This document shows positions 48,194-57,446 of a DNA stretch of 64,000 nt, piece by piece (the stretch's first letter is position 1; each line of letters opens with the position of its first letter). This DNA is from Dysgonomonas sp. HDW5A (GTDB lineage: Bacteria > Bacteroidota > Bacteroidia > Bacteroidales > Dysgonomonadaceae): NCBI RefSeq assembly GCF_011299555.1, contig NZ_CP049857.1, forward strand, positions 3,720,001 to 3,784,000. Direction: 5' to 3'. The position numbers and the translations under genes are program-made. Under the pieces are notes generated by a model. It made no database searches. It saw only the letters and a program-made list of their open reading frames with translations, and was not told where the DNA came from.

Positions 48194-48225
48194 CAAAAAT
48201 AGAATATATTCTCGAAATATGCAAG
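48194..48225 (-). promoter_or_regulatory. Promoter of the candidate ncRNA
   Basis: On the minus strand, CTTG (48225-48222) and TATTTTTG (48201-48194) are 20 bases apart, a good Bacteroidetes -33/-7 match. It lies just beyond the stop of the small feo-associated gene. Confidence 0.6.
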
Positions 48226-48236
48226 TTTTACACGAG

Positions 48237-48389
48237 TTATTTAATTTTCTTAGAAACATTACAATGACAACTCGAACATCCGCATGGTCCTCCCGACTTC
48301 TCTTTCACAAAGAAAAAAGTATACATTTTATAACCAACAGTTCCTGCAACTGTTAGTCCTATTATTGCCACAATTATTTCTTGTATCAT
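48237..48389 (-). CDS. FeoB-associated Cys-rich membrane protein
   Basis: A 50-residue protein begins at the ATG at 48389. It has one membrane helix (about residues 4-19, IIVAIIGLTVAGTVGY) followed by a basic patch and a cysteine cluster with Cys36, Cys38, Cys41 and Cys43 (PCGCSSCHC). This is the FeoB-associated Cys-rich small membrane protein family, possibly the Bacteroidetes counterpart of FeoC. It lies 73 bases downstream of feoAB on the same strand. The role in ferrous-iron uptake is inferred from the family and position. Confidence 0.82.
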   Translation of the reverse strand: MIQEIIVAIIGLTVAGTVGYKMYTFFFVKEKSGGPCGCSSCHCNVSKKIK

Positions 48390-48462
48390 AATTCATAACT
48401 TTATTCTATAATTCTATCTTCTATATATAAAACAGATAGTTATTATACAAGGTTCAACATTT

Positions 48463-50943
48463 TCAAAAAAATAAACTTCCGATTTGAAATACCGAAAAGG
48501 ATATGAGCCAAGCTAGCAGGGTAGTATATACTATGCTGAAAAGTCCCCATTTCCACGATCCGGATTCTTCCTTAATGGCTGCTATAGTTGCAATACATGG
48601 GAAGTATATCAAAATAAATAATAATAAACTGACTACCACTAAAGGTGTAAATGTGGGAGTACCATCGGGATTTGTACTACTTAATAAACGTTCTTGTAGA
48701 GATGATTGATCTTCATCTGCATTTCCGGTATATAAAACAGCCAAGGTACTAACAACAACTTCTTTCGCAGCACTTCCCGTAAGAAGACTTACGCCAATTT
48801 TCCAGTCAAAGCCCAAAGGTCTCATAACAGGCTCAATAAATTTACCGAGACGACCGATATAAGAATACTCTGTATGATCTGTCATCTTTAATGCTTCTTG
48901 CTCATCTATTTGTTCAGTCTTTACTTCTTCACTTATCAACCCATTCGTATAGTTTTCTTCTATTTGTCCTATTTGAGAATCTATCTGTTGATTTTCAATA
49001 TTATTCTGAGGGAAATATCCCAAAAACCAGATAATAATTGAAGCGATCAGAATAACACCTCCCATTTTACGAAGATATTGTCTAGATTTATCCCACATGT
49101 GTCTGCAGACCGATTTGATGGTGGGCATACGATAGGGTGGTAATTCCATAACAAAAGGAGCATCTTCGCCCGCAAATAAAAAGCGTTTGAATAATCGTGC
49201 TGATATTACAGCCAGAAGTATTCCTATTATATACAGGCTAAATAGAGCTAAACCTGCATGAGATTGGAAAAATACACCGACAAAAAGTAAATACACGGGC
49301 AAACGAGCACTACATGACATAAACGGGTTGATAAGCATGGTGATCATCCGACTATTACGGCTTTCAATTGTACGTGTAGCCAATATCGCAGGCACATTAC
49401 AACCGAATCCCATAATCAGAGGAATAAAAGATTTACCATGTAATCCCATTTTATGCATAACCTTATCCATGATAAATGCTGCACGAGACATATAACCGGA
49501 ATCTTCCATAAATGAAATGAAAGCATATAGGATAACAATGTTAGGTAAGAATACAATAACACCACCAACTCCACCTATGATACCATCTACAATCAAATCT
49601 TTAAGTATACCATCGGGCATATATCCCCGAATAATATTACCTAACCATTCTACAGCAGATTCAATCCATCCCATAGGATAATCACCCAAGCGGAATGTGC
49701 ATTCAAACATGACCCACATAAATATAAAGAAAAGCGGAAATCCCAAGTATTTATTAGTGACAATGGCATCAATAACACGGGTAGCATCCGATTCTTTCAA
49801 CTTCTCTTTGAATGTTTCTTTCAACCCTCCCGCTACAAAACCATAACGGGCGTTAGTTATAGCCGATTCGGTATCTTCCTGAAGAGTGCTCTCGATATTT
49901 TTTACTTCTTGAGAAGTTGCTTGTAATATCTGATCAGCAGTTTGATAGGCATGTTTTATATATTTAGTTATTTCAACATCCTTCTCCAATAATTTAATCG
50001 ATAAATATCGTGTAGGAAATATACGATCTATGCCTTTTTCTTTGTCTAATAAGATATTCGTTTTGCTAATAGCATTCTCGATAGTATGTCCATAATATAT
50101 CTTGATGCGACGTACTACAGGCTCTTTGTTTTCATATACCCGAATTACGGCATCAAACAGATCAGGGATACCCATTCCTGATCGGCAAACAGTTGGAACA
50201 ATCGGAATACCTAAGAGTTTAGACAACTTAATATGATCAAATTCGCTTCCACTTTCGCGAAGTTCGTCATACATATTTAAATCTATAACCATCGGAACTT
50301 CCATATCTATCAGTTCAGTAGTCAGATATAAATTACGTTCCAAATTAGAAGCTGCAATAACATTGATAACAACATCGGGCTTTTCTTCAATTAGAAACTT
50401 TCGGACATACAATTCTTCAGGGGTATATGCTGAAATAGAATAAGTTCCCGGTAAATCTACAATTTTGATCTGATATCCATTGTGCTTGAAGTTTCCCTCT
50501 TTAGAGTCAACCGTTACACCTCCATAATTACCCACATGCTCATGAGATCCCGATGCAATATTAAACAATGAAGTTTTTCCTGCATTTGGGTTTCCAACCA
50601 GTGCTATAGTTATTTGTTTTGTTCCGTTAGGAGCTTTTTTAAGAACGCACTCTTCGCAATCGTAATTATTTTCGAATGAATATTTTTCTTCAACAAGAGA
50701 TTTTTTTTCTACTTTATCTTTAGGATATATTACTTCGATCAATTTAGCTTCGCTTCTTCTTAGCGAAACCTCATAGTCCATTATTTTATACTTAATCGGA
50801 TCTTTGAGAGGAGCATTAAGGATGACTTTTATTGCTTTTCCTTTGATAAATCCCATTTCCAGAATTCGCTTACGGAAAGCACCACTGCCATTTACTTTTA
50901 CAATAACACCAATCTCCCCGGTTTTGAGGTCAGATAGAAACAT
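48463..50943 (-). CDS. feoB: FeoA-FeoB fusion ferrous iron transporter
   Basis: The 826-residue protein takes up Fe2+ across the inner membrane. An N-terminal FeoA SH3-like domain (residues about 1-72, with GAFRKRILEMGF) is fused via a linker carrying a CEEC cysteine pair (96-99) to a G domain: G1 GNPNAGKT at 117-124, G3 DLPGTYS, G4-like NMYD (canonical NKxD varies in FeoB). The transmembrane part has the gate motifs GFGCNVPAI and CSARLPVYLL. The C-terminus is complete. The gene is followed by the Cys-rich small protein. FeoAB fusions are usual in Bacteroidetes. No Fur box was identified. Confidence 0.96.
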   Translation of the reverse strand: MFLSDLKTGEIGVIVKVNGSGAFRKRILEMGFIKGKAIKVILNAPLKDPIKYKIMDYEVSLRRSEAKLIEVIYPKDKVEKKSLVEEKYSFENNYDCEECVLKKAPNGTKQITIALVGNPNAGKTSLFNIASGSHEHVGNYGGVTVDSKEGNFKHNGYQIKIVDLPGTYSISAYTPEELYVRKFLIEEKPDVVINVIAASNLERNLYLTTELIDMEVPMVIDLNMYDELRESGSEFDHIKLSKLLGIPIVPTVCRSGMGIPDLFDAVIRVYENKEPVVRRIKIYYGHTIENAISKTNILLDKEKGIDRIFPTRYLSIKLLEKDVEITKYIKHAYQTADQILQATSQEVKNIESTLQEDTESAITNARYGFVAGGLKETFKEKLKESDATRVIDAIVTNKYLGFPLFFIFMWVMFECTFRLGDYPMGWIESAVEWLGNIIRGYMPDGILKDLIVDGIIGGVGGVIVFLPNIVILYAFISFMEDSGYMSRAAFIMDKVMHKMGLHGKSFIPLIMGFGCNVPAILATRTIESRNSRMITMLINPFMSCSARLPVYLLFVGVFFQSHAGLALFSLYIIGILLAVISARLFKRFLFAGEDAPFVMELPPYRMPTIKSVCRHMWDKSRQYLRKMGGVILIASIIIWFLGYFPQNNIENQQIDSQIGQIEENYTNGLISEEVKTEQIDEQEALKMTDHTEYSYIGRLGKFIEPVMRPLGFDWKIGVSLLTGSAAKEVVVSTLAVLYTGNADEDQSSLQERLLSSTNPDGTPTFTPLVVVSLLLFILIYFPCIATIAAIKEESGSWKWGLFSIVYTTLLAWLISFSVFQIGSLFF

Positions 50944-51282
50944 GTCTTCACATTATTTTAGAGATTACAAAGATGCTTATTTTTGCTGACAATATTCTTT
51001 ACTATTTATAATAATTTTAAATAAGAACGTGTTTTTAAGGACTAATAGGTAATTTTATATATTCAAATAAATATCAGCTTTTTCTTTATTTATATATGAT
51101 TTTGAAATCAAATATGCTATATTTATCTATTGTTTATTACCTTATGGAATAATTTTTATATAATTAGACACTGCGTGACATCTTTTATTCGAGAATATTT
51201 GTTATAAAAGATATCGATAATAGATGGTACAGTTTTTGATACTATTTATCACTAAAGTATAATCACCTAATGAAATTAGTTT
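50944..51282. other. Divergent intergenic region of 339 bases
   Basis: This very AT-rich gap separates the divergent feoB and the 251-residue hypothetical gene, so it must hold both promoters. I see no clear TTTG/TAnnTTTG pair, no RNA gene, no small frame with coding character and no repeat. Confidence 0.5.
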
Positions 51283-52038
51283 ATGAAAGAATTTGAAAAA
51301 ATGCTTAATCAGTTGAGAGATTCATCGGGTGAATTAAAAGCTAATATGCACCTGCTGAATGAGATTGTTCCGGTGGAAGAACAAATGAAATACTTTGAAT
51401 ATTCGAAATATGTACAATCGAATAAGGAAAATACAGGGCTTGATCGCAATTATTTAATCGCAAAGCTTTTTACCCCTGAAATTGATATCGAAGACAGGCG
51501 CTATTACCTATCGGCATTAGCTGGAATTGTTGATGTTTCCGCTTATAGAGCGATCGAAACATATCATAGCAGTCCTCTTGAACCCGAATTGGCCAATTGG
51601 TCGGCTATGGCATTAGCCGAAAGTAAAATATTACTGGATGCCGATTTGTCAGGTGAGAAACAGTTTTTCGTGTCTACCGGATTAGGTGGAAAACAAGGCA
51701 AATTGCGTTATTTTTCGGTAATAGCATCTTCTGACCGTTCGGATTTTAATGATTTTCAAAAAGAAACTCTCTTGAGAGAATTACAATTTGCATTTAAAAC
51801 CCATAATATAGAAGTTGAAAACATTGAAATTAAAACCAATTATCTGAAGATGTTTCTTCTCTGTGGTTTGAATCAGGATGGACACATTTGTATTGAAAAT
51901 GCAATAAAAGAATGTAATGAGATGGGACATTTTGTTGATGATCAGTTTTTATTGACCAATGTAAAGAAAATAGAGGATTTCGAAATAGAGGAACTACTAA
52001 AAAGGAAAAACTCTGGATCTGATTCTAAAAGCGAGTAA
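51283..52038 (+). CDS. Conserved-looking soluble protein of unknown function
   Basis: The 251-residue protein is soluble and acidic, mostly helical in the first half (ELKANMHLLNEIVPVEEQMKYFEYSKYVQ, then DIEDRRYYLSALAGIVDVSAYRAIETYHSSPLEPELANWSAMALAESK, which resembles HEAT-like repeats) with a beta-alpha second half (QFFVSTGLGGKQGKLRYFSVIASS). I do not recognise the family. No signal peptide or membrane segment is visible. It has a strong terminator and is monocistronic. Confidence 0.7.
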   Translation: MKEFEKMLNQLRDSSGELKANMHLLNEIVPVEEQMKYFEYSKYVQSNKENTGLDRNYLIAKLFTPEIDIEDRRYYLSALAGIVDVSAYRAIETYHSSPLEPELANWSAMALAESKILLDADLSGEKQFFVSTGLGGKQGKLRYFSVIASSDRSDFNDFQKETLLRELQFAFKTHNIEVENIEIKTNYLKMFLLCGLNQDGHICIENAIKECNEMGHFVDDQFLLTNVKKIEDFEIEELLKRKNSGSDSKSE

Positions 52039-52057
52039 CTGATTAAGGTGACATATT

Positions 52058-52099
52058 TATAAAAACGGGGGTAGATGACTATCTACCCCCGTTTTTATA
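52058..52099. terminator. Bidirectional terminator
   Basis: A perfect stem of about 19 bp with the GACT loop (52077-52080) and A/T runs on each side separates the hypothetical gene from the convergent MFS gene. Confidence 0.92.
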
Positions 52100-52132
52100 T
52101 TCTTAATGTGATCACCGATAAAATATCAGATT

Positions 52133-53542
52133 TTATTTGTGTCCCGACATTTGTTCTCCATCATTGCTCTTTAATTGGCTAAAAACACCTGATGCCAGTA
52201 ACGTTATTACTCCCAATATGAGGAATGTATATCTGAATGAAGATTCAATATCTCCGCCTGTTAACCAATTTGAAGATTCTGTTGTACGTAAAATTAAAGC
52301 ACCTACCGATACTCCAAAGCTCATTGATAATTGCTGTGTAATTGCCAATAAACTATTTCCTCCACTGGCAACATCCGGAGTTAAGTCGGCTAATGAAATA
52401 GTATTCATAGACGACATTTGTATCGAATTTACTCCTCCATACATTACAAGTATAGGAATCAATAAATAGAGTGGGGTGGTCTTATCAGGTAAAGCAAACA
52501 TAGCAATAACAAACCCCAGTATAATTGTATTTACAATCAATATATTTTTGTATCCAAATCGATGCACAAGGCGAACGACCTGAGATTTAGCTATAATAGT
52601 AGAGATAGCTGACACCATCATAATCAGACCCGATTCTGTGGATGTATGAAGAAATGCAATCTGTAACATCTGAGGGAGAAGAAACGGAACACTGCCAATC
52701 CCCAAACGCGTAAGCAGATTACCCAACAAACCTATCCTGAGAGTTCGTATAGAGAATAAATTTAAATTTATCAACGGGTAATTAACTTTTCTTGCATATA
52801 AGATATATAGCCCTCCGAACAGTACAGCCAAACCTAATATACCCAATATCAGCCACCAGGATATGGAGCTGTCTTCTCCAATTTCAAGGAATAATGATAA
52901 GCCAATAATTGCCGATGAGAATAAAACAAAACCTATAATATCAAAATTTTTACCTCCCCGAGTGAAATTAGGCATTACATATTGTGCGAAAAACAATCCA
53001 ACCACTCCTATAGGAATATTAATCAAAAATATCCAATGCCATGTCGATACATCAACAATCCAGCCACCAAGCAATGGTCCAATAAGAGGCCCCACTAACC
53101 CCGGCATGGTAACAAAATTCATTACACTTAACAATTTACTCTTTGGATAAGCATATAGAAGTGCTAAGCGCGACACAGGTACCATCATAGAACCTCCAAT
53201 AGCTTGTAATATACGAGAATATACTAAAAAGGAATAAGTGGTAGACAGTGCACACGATAACGAACCCAAGGTAAATAGAAAGACAGCAATACTGAAAATT
53301 CGTTTTGTACCATACTTGTCCGATAGCCATCCACTCACAGGAATCAGCAATGCCAGAGTCAAAGCATAGCTGACTACAACCGCCTGCATAGATAATGGTG
53401 AATGATTTAAATCTTTAGCTATAGTAGGCAAAGCTGTGTTTAAAATAGTTGCGTCTAGTGATTGCATAAACATAGCCATAGCCGCTAACCACGGTAACTT
53501 GGGTGATATATTGAGGGGCTGATTACTATCGTCCGATGACAT
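52133..53542 (-). CDS. MFS multidrug transporter, DHA2 (EmrB/HsrA-like) family
   Basis: The 469-residue protein has about fourteen membrane helices, as expected for DHA2. MQSLDATILNTALPTIAKDLN is the family motif D1, GWLSDKYGTKRIF the loop 2-3 motif and RILQAIGGSMMVPVSRL motif B; GPLIGPLLGGWIVD is the antiporter motif C. It most resembles HsrA/EmrB exporters. No EmrA-like or TolC-like partner is adjacent. Substrate is unknown. Confidence 0.9.
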   Translation of the reverse strand: MSSDDSNQPLNISPKLPWLAAMAMFMQSLDATILNTALPTIAKDLNHSPLSMQAVVVSYALTLALLIPVSGWLSDKYGTKRIFSIAVFLFTLGSLSCALSTTYSFLVYSRILQAIGGSMMVPVSRLALLYAYPKSKLLSVMNFVTMPGLVGPLIGPLLGGWIVDVSTWHWIFLINIPIGVVGLFFAQYVMPNFTRGGKNFDIIGFVLFSSAIIGLSLFLEIGEDSSISWWLILGILGLAVLFGGLYILYARKVNYPLINLNLFSIRTLRIGLLGNLLTRLGIGSVPFLLPQMLQIAFLHTSTESGLIMMVSAISTIIAKSQVVRLVHRFGYKNILIVNTIILGFVIAMFALPDKTTPLYLLIPILVMYGGVNSIQMSSMNTISLADLTPDVASGGNSLLAITQQLSMSFGVSVGALILRTTESSNWLTGGDIESSFRYTFLILGVITLLASGVFSQLKSNDGEQMSGHK

Positions 53543-53687
53543 ATTATTTAATTACATTTTAATCCGGAGCTTACAACTCTCTTTTATTTTTGACAAAATT
53601 ACGACTTATTCGAGTTAAAACTGTTACATTTTATATGCAAATGTCGATAATTTATAGCACCTTTGTATACGAAACAGGTAAAAGATT

Positions 53688-54092
53688 ATGTCATATTCGT
53701 TAATTAGGTATTCAATTGTACCTATCATTATTTCGCTTGTTATTTTATACTTGTGTTGCTTTATTCCGGCAAATGATATCCCTGAGGTATCATTTGATTT
53801 TTTCATACCTATGGATAAGATAGTCCATTTTTGTATGTATCTTGGTTTGTCCGGAGCAACGGCAATAAATTATATACATGGAGAAAGAGGTTTTGTGAAT
53901 ACCCGCAAACTACTGATCGTTGCATTTTTACTTCCTATATTCTATGGTGGATTGATTGAAGTATTGCAACATTATTTTTTCCCTCCAAGAGCAGGGGATT
54001 GGTACGATTTTCTAGCAGATGCATTAGGTTCGCTAACAGCTTTACCTATTGCATTTCAATATAAAAATTACTTAAGAAAAAAACCTATATAA
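53688..54092 (+). CDS. VanZ-like family protein
   Basis: The 134-residue membrane protein has four hydrophobic segments and the VanZ-like signature DKIVHFCMYLGLSG plus YGGLIEVLQHYFFPPRAGDWYDFLADALG. Functions are poorly known; VanZ itself gives teicoplanin resistance. Its stop shares one base with the start of the TlpA-like gene (54092), so it heads a tightly packed run leading into the his genes. Confidence 0.86.
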   Translation: MSYSLIRYSIVPIIISLVILYLCCFIPANDIPEVSFDFFIPMDKIVHFCMYLGLSGATAINYIHGERGFVNTRKLLIVAFLLPIFYGGLIEVLQHYFFPPRAGDWYDFLADALGSLTALPIAFQYKNYLRKKPI

Positions 54093-54616
54093 TGAAGACC
54101 ATTTTTTTGACATTTATCGTAACTTTGATATCTTTGAATATATATGCTCAGGATGATGACCGTAAATATCTTGTAAAAGTAGGAGATATGACTCCCGACT
54201 TTGAAATGGCAGTAGCAGATGGCACAACAATGAAACTCTCGGATCTTCGGGGTAAAGTTGTGATGCTTCAATTTACTGCTAGCTGGTGTGGAGTATGCAG
54301 AAAAGAAATGCCATTTATCGAATCGGATATCTGGCAAAGACATAAGAATAATTCTGATTTTGCTTTATTCGGAATTGATCGAGACGAACCCATTGAAACA
54401 ATACTATCATTCGCGAAAAAAACAGGAGTTACTTATCCTATCGGATTAGACCCCAAAGCTGCTATTTTTGAGCTTTATGCTGAAAAAGATGCAGGTATTA
54501 CGCGTAATGTAATTATAGGAAAAGACGGTAGGATAGTTATGCTCACCCGCCTATATGATCCTGAAGAGTTCAAAGAAATGGTAAAAGTAATTGATGACCT
54601 TTTAATCGAAAAATAA
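54092..54616 (+). CDS. TlpA/ResA-like thioredoxin-fold lipoprotein-type reductase
   Basis: The 174-residue secreted protein has a signal peptide (1-19, ending NIYAQ) and a peroxiredoxin/TlpA-type thioredoxin fold: VGDMTPDFEMAVADGTTMKLSDLRGKVVMLQFTASWCGVCRKEMP with the redox WCGVC motif. The cis-proline region is GITRNVIIGKDGRI. It is probably a periplasmic disulfide reductase in respiration or cytochrome maturation, or in protein folding. It overlaps VanZ by one base and ends 2 bases before the SMR gene. Confidence 0.88.
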   Translation: MKTIFLTFIVTLISLNIYAQDDDRKYLVKVGDMTPDFEMAVADGTTMKLSDLRGKVVMLQFTASWCGVCRKEMPFIESDIWQRHKNNSDFALFGIDRDEPIETILSFAKKTGVTYPIGLDPKAAIFELYAEKDAGITRNVIIGKDGRIVMLTRLYDPEEFKEMVKVIDDLLIEK

Positions 54617-54618
54617 AT

Positions 54619-54966
54619 ATGGCTTGGTTATATCTCATATTAGCAGGAATTTCCGAAATAGTTTGGGCATATGGCTTAAAAGCAGCACATGGCTTTACTG
54701 ATTTAAAGTGGAGTTTAATAACTCTGGGTTTTATGTTCGTTAGCTTTTACCTTTTTGCACATGCTATGCGTAAAATTCCTATTGGAACAGCTTATGCGGT
54801 TTTTACCGGAATAGGAGCAGCAGGTACCGCTGTAATAGGTATACTTTTCTTGAATGAGGGAACTGATTTCTTGAAAATTTGTTCATTAATAATCTTAATA
54901 TTCGGCATCATCGGTCTAAAGCTGGTGAAAGAGGATAAAAAAGAAAATATAAAAGAAGAATTATGA
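54619..54966 (+). CDS. SMR efflux subunit, SugE/Gdx type
   Basis: This 115-residue four-helix SMR protein has the membrane-embedded Glu13 (LAGISEIVWAYGLKAAHGF), and the W-A-Y-G-L-K pattern resembles SugE/Gdx guanidinium exporters more than EmrE. It overlaps the next SMR gene by 4 bases, so the two probably form a heterodimer like YkkC/YkkD. A charged tail (KEDKKENIKEEL) is present. The substrate could be guanidinium or small quaternary amines; no guanidine riboswitch was seen. Confidence 0.85.
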   Translation: MAWLYLILAGISEIVWAYGLKAAHGFTDLKWSLITLGFMFVSFYLFAHAMRKIPIGTAYAVFTGIGAAGTAVIGILFLNEGTDFLKICSLIILIFGIIGLKLVKEDKKENIKEEL

Positions 54967-55283
54967 TTCCATGGATATTCCTCTTGATAGGAGGTGTTTG
55001 CGAAATCGGTTTCGTTACAATGATGAAGCTATCTGACGGCTTCAGAAAACTTAAATATTCAATATTAACTGTAGCCTTTATGGCGGTCAGTTTCTACTCA
55101 TTATCTCATGCGTTAAAAACTATTCCTATTGGAACCGGGTATGCTGTTTGGTCAGGCATAGGTGCAGTAGGCAGTGTTATTATTGGCATGTTCTTTTTTA
55201 AAGAATCGAAAAGCTTTTTGAAAATAATATTCATTCTGATGATTATTATCGGCATTACAGGTTTAAAACTCTCTAGCAATTAA
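54963..55283 (+). CDS. SMR efflux subunit, second member of the pair
   Basis: The 106-residue protein has four helices with Glu13 (LIGGVCEIGFVTMMKLSDGF) and the GTGYAVWSGIGAVGSVIIGM third-helix motif. It differs from its partner in the first-helix signature, as in obligate heterodimers. The overlap with the upstream SMR gene and a 1-base gap to hisH put it in the operon that makes histidine. Confidence 0.85.
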   Translation: MIPWIFLLIGGVCEIGFVTMMKLSDGFRKLKYSILTVAFMAVSFYSLSHALKTIPIGTGYAVWSGIGAVGSVIIGMFFFKESKSFLKIIFILMIIIGITGLKLSSN

Positions 55284-55284
55284 A

Positions 55285-55875
55285 ATGGGAATAGTAATTA
55301 TTAAATATAACGCAGGTAACATTTTTTCGGTCGATTCAGCTATGAAACGTTTAAATGTAGATGCCATAGTTACAGACGATATAGAACTTATCAGAAAAGC
55401 CGATAAAGTTATATTTCCCGGTGTAGGAGAAGCCAGTACTACCATGAACTATCTTAGAAGTACGGGGCTTGATAAGGTAATTAAAGACCTCAAACAACCC
55501 GTATTGGGCATTTGTTTAGGTATGCAATTGATGTGTAAACATTCCGAAGAGGGAAATGCCGATTGTTTGAATATATTTGATGTTGATGTAAAACGTTTTA
55601 TTTCTCAAAAACATGAGGATAAAATACCACATATGGGGTGGAATACCATTACTGATGTAAAAAATCCACTTTTTGATACTTCCTTAGAAAATCAGTACGT
55701 TTATTTTGTTCATAGCTATTACGTACCGATCAATTCTAATACGGCTGCCACTACCGACTATATTTTGCCCTTTAGTGCAGCACTTCATACTGAGAATTTT
55801 TATGCTACGCAGTTCCACCCAGAAAAAAGTGGTAGTGTAGGCGAATATATACTAACCAATTTCTTAAAATTATGA
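55285..55875 (+). CDS. hisH: Imidazole glycerol phosphate synthase, glutaminase subunit
   Basis: The 196-residue amidotransferase supplies ammonia to HisF. Catalytic Cys77 is in VLGICLGMQL and the His-Glu pair in TQFHPEKSG near residue 178. FPGVGEA is the oxyanion-strand motif. It starts one base after the SMR gene and overlaps hisA by 4 bases. Confidence 0.96.
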   Translation: MGIVIIKYNAGNIFSVDSAMKRLNVDAIVTDDIELIRKADKVIFPGVGEASTTMNYLRSTGLDKVIKDLKQPVLGICLGMQLMCKHSEEGNADCLNIFDVDVKRFISQKHEDKIPHMGWNTITDVKNPLFDTSLENQYVYFVHSYYVPINSNTAATTDYILPFSAALHTENFYATQFHPEKSGSVGEYILTNFLKL

Positions 55876-56597
55876 TAGAAATAATTCCGGCTATAGACAT
55901 TATTGATGGAAAATGTGTACGTCTCTCCCAAGGAGATTACGGAGCCAAAACCATATATAATGAGAATCCACTTGAGGTAGCTAAGATGTTTGAAGATGCA
56001 GGTATTCATCGCCTACATTTGGTTGATTTAGATGGAGCTAAAGCCAAACGCGTAATCAACAATAAAGTATTGGAGGATATAGCAACACATACTTCACTTA
56101 TTATTGATTTTGGAGGAGGTATTCAAAGCGAACAAGACATAGATATTGCATTTGCATCCGGTGCAGCCATGGTTACAGGAGGTAGTGTAGCTGCAAAAAA
56201 CAGACAATTATTTGTTACCTGGATCAAAAAATATGGAGGTGATAAAATCATCTTAGGAGCTGATAGCAAGAACCGACATATAGCTGTTTCAGGTTGGCAG
56301 GAAGCTACAAGTCTGGATGTAGTTCCTTACATACGTAACTATATGCAATATGGTGTACAAAAAGTGGTTTGTACCGATATTACTAAAGACGGAATGTTAG
56401 GCGGTCCGGCGATTGATTTGTATAAGTTAATTATGAATCAAGTGCCTGATGTTTATCTTATTGCGAGCGGTGGTGTATCATGTAAACAAGATATATTGGA
56501 TTTAGAAGCAGCAGGTATACCTGCCATCATAATGGGTAAAGCTATTTATGAAAACAAAGTAACTTTGAAAGAACTTGCTGAAATTCAAAATTCATAA
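55872..56597 (+). CDS. hisA: Phosphoribosylformimino-AICAR-phosphate isomerase
   Basis: The 241-residue TIM barrel catalyses the ProFAR isomerisation. The first catalytic Asp is Asp9 (IIPAIDIIDGKCVRLSQGDY), the second is in CTDITKDGMLGGP, and GGGIQSEQDI and IASGGVSC are the phosphate-binding loops. It overlaps hisH by 4 bases. The gap of 96 bases to hisF holds an imperfect GGTC-type hairpin and AT-rich sequence. Confidence 0.96.
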   Translation: MIEIIPAIDIIDGKCVRLSQGDYGAKTIYNENPLEVAKMFEDAGIHRLHLVDLDGAKAKRVINNKVLEDIATHTSLIIDFGGGIQSEQDIDIAFASGAAMVTGGSVAAKNRQLFVTWIKKYGGDKIILGADSKNRHIAVSGWQEATSLDVVPYIRNYMQYGVQKVVCTDITKDGMLGGPAIDLYKLIMNQVPDVYLIASGGVSCKQDILDLEAAGIPAIIMGKAIYENKVTLKELAEIQNS

Positions 56598-56693
56598 AAG
56601 GTCTAAGCCCTTTATGAATTTTGAAGTGTTGATAAGGTTCTATATCATTAAATACTTTCAATTACTTATTATATTCGATTCAATTAATAAATT

Positions 56694-57446
56694 ATGCTGG
56701 CAAAGAGAATAATTCCCTGCTTGGATATTAAAGACGGCACTACAGTAAAAGGGATAAACTTCGTCAATTTACGTGACGCAGGTGATCCCGTTGAACTTGG
56801 CATCAAATATAGTAAAGAGGGAGCCGACGAATTGGTTTTTCTAGATATAACAGCTTCGCATGAAGGACGAAAGACATTTACCGAATTGGTAGAACGAATC
56901 GCTCTAAATATAAGTATTCCGTTTACCGTTGGTGGTGGAATCAATGAATTAAAAGATGTAGACAGGCTATTGAGTGCCGGAGCTGATAAAGTTTCGGTTA
57001 ATTCGACAGCTATACGCAATCCATTTTTAATAGATGAAATAGCTAAGAATTTCGGATCTCAGGTATGTGTTTGTGCTATTGATGCCCGTTTCGATGGTAA
57101 GCAATGGATGTGTTACACTAGTGGAGGACGTAACTTAACTGATAAAGAGCTATTCTCATGGGCGAAAGAAGTCGAAAATAGAGGAGCAGGCGAAATTTTA
57201 TTTACCAGTATGAATCACGATGGAGTAAAGCAAGGCTATGCTAACGAAGCTCTATGCCATTTGTCCGAATCATTAAATATCCCCATAATAGCCTCCGGTG
57301 GAGCAGGAAATCTGCAACATTTTTCGGATGTCTTTAAAGATGGAAAAGCAGATGCAGCATTGGCTGCAAGCGTTTTTCATTTTGGCGAAATTGCCATAAA
57401 AGATTTAAAACACTATCTTCGTAATGAGGGGATAAATGTGAGATAA
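56694..57446 (+). CDS. hisF: Imidazole glycerol phosphate synthase, cyclase subunit
   Basis: The 250-residue TIM barrel forms imidazole glycerol phosphate and AICAR with HisH. Catalytic Asp11 ([20 protein letters not shown]) and the second Asp near residue 130 ([10 protein letters not shown]) are present, with PFTVGGGI and IIASGGAG phosphate loops. Its stop codon is part of a GGTC-N6-GACC palindrome. Confidence 0.96.
   Translation: MLAKRIIPCLDIKDGTTVKGINFVNLRDAGDPVELGIKYSKEGADELVFLDITASHEGRKTFTELVERIALNISIPFTVGGGINELKDVDRLLSAGADKVSVNSTAIRNPFLIDEIAKNFGSQVCVCAIDARFDGKQWMCYTSGGRNLTDKELFSWAKEVENRGAGEILFTSMNHDGVKQGYANEALCHLSESLNIPIIASGGAGNLQHFSDVFKDGKADAALAASVFHFGEIAIKDLKHYLRNEGINVR

Noticed and set aside
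56593-56616. Hairpin after hisA as a terminator
   Set aside because: The stem has a mismatch and no T run, and hisF follows as part of the same pathway; better viewed as a degenerate member of the stop-codon palindromes.
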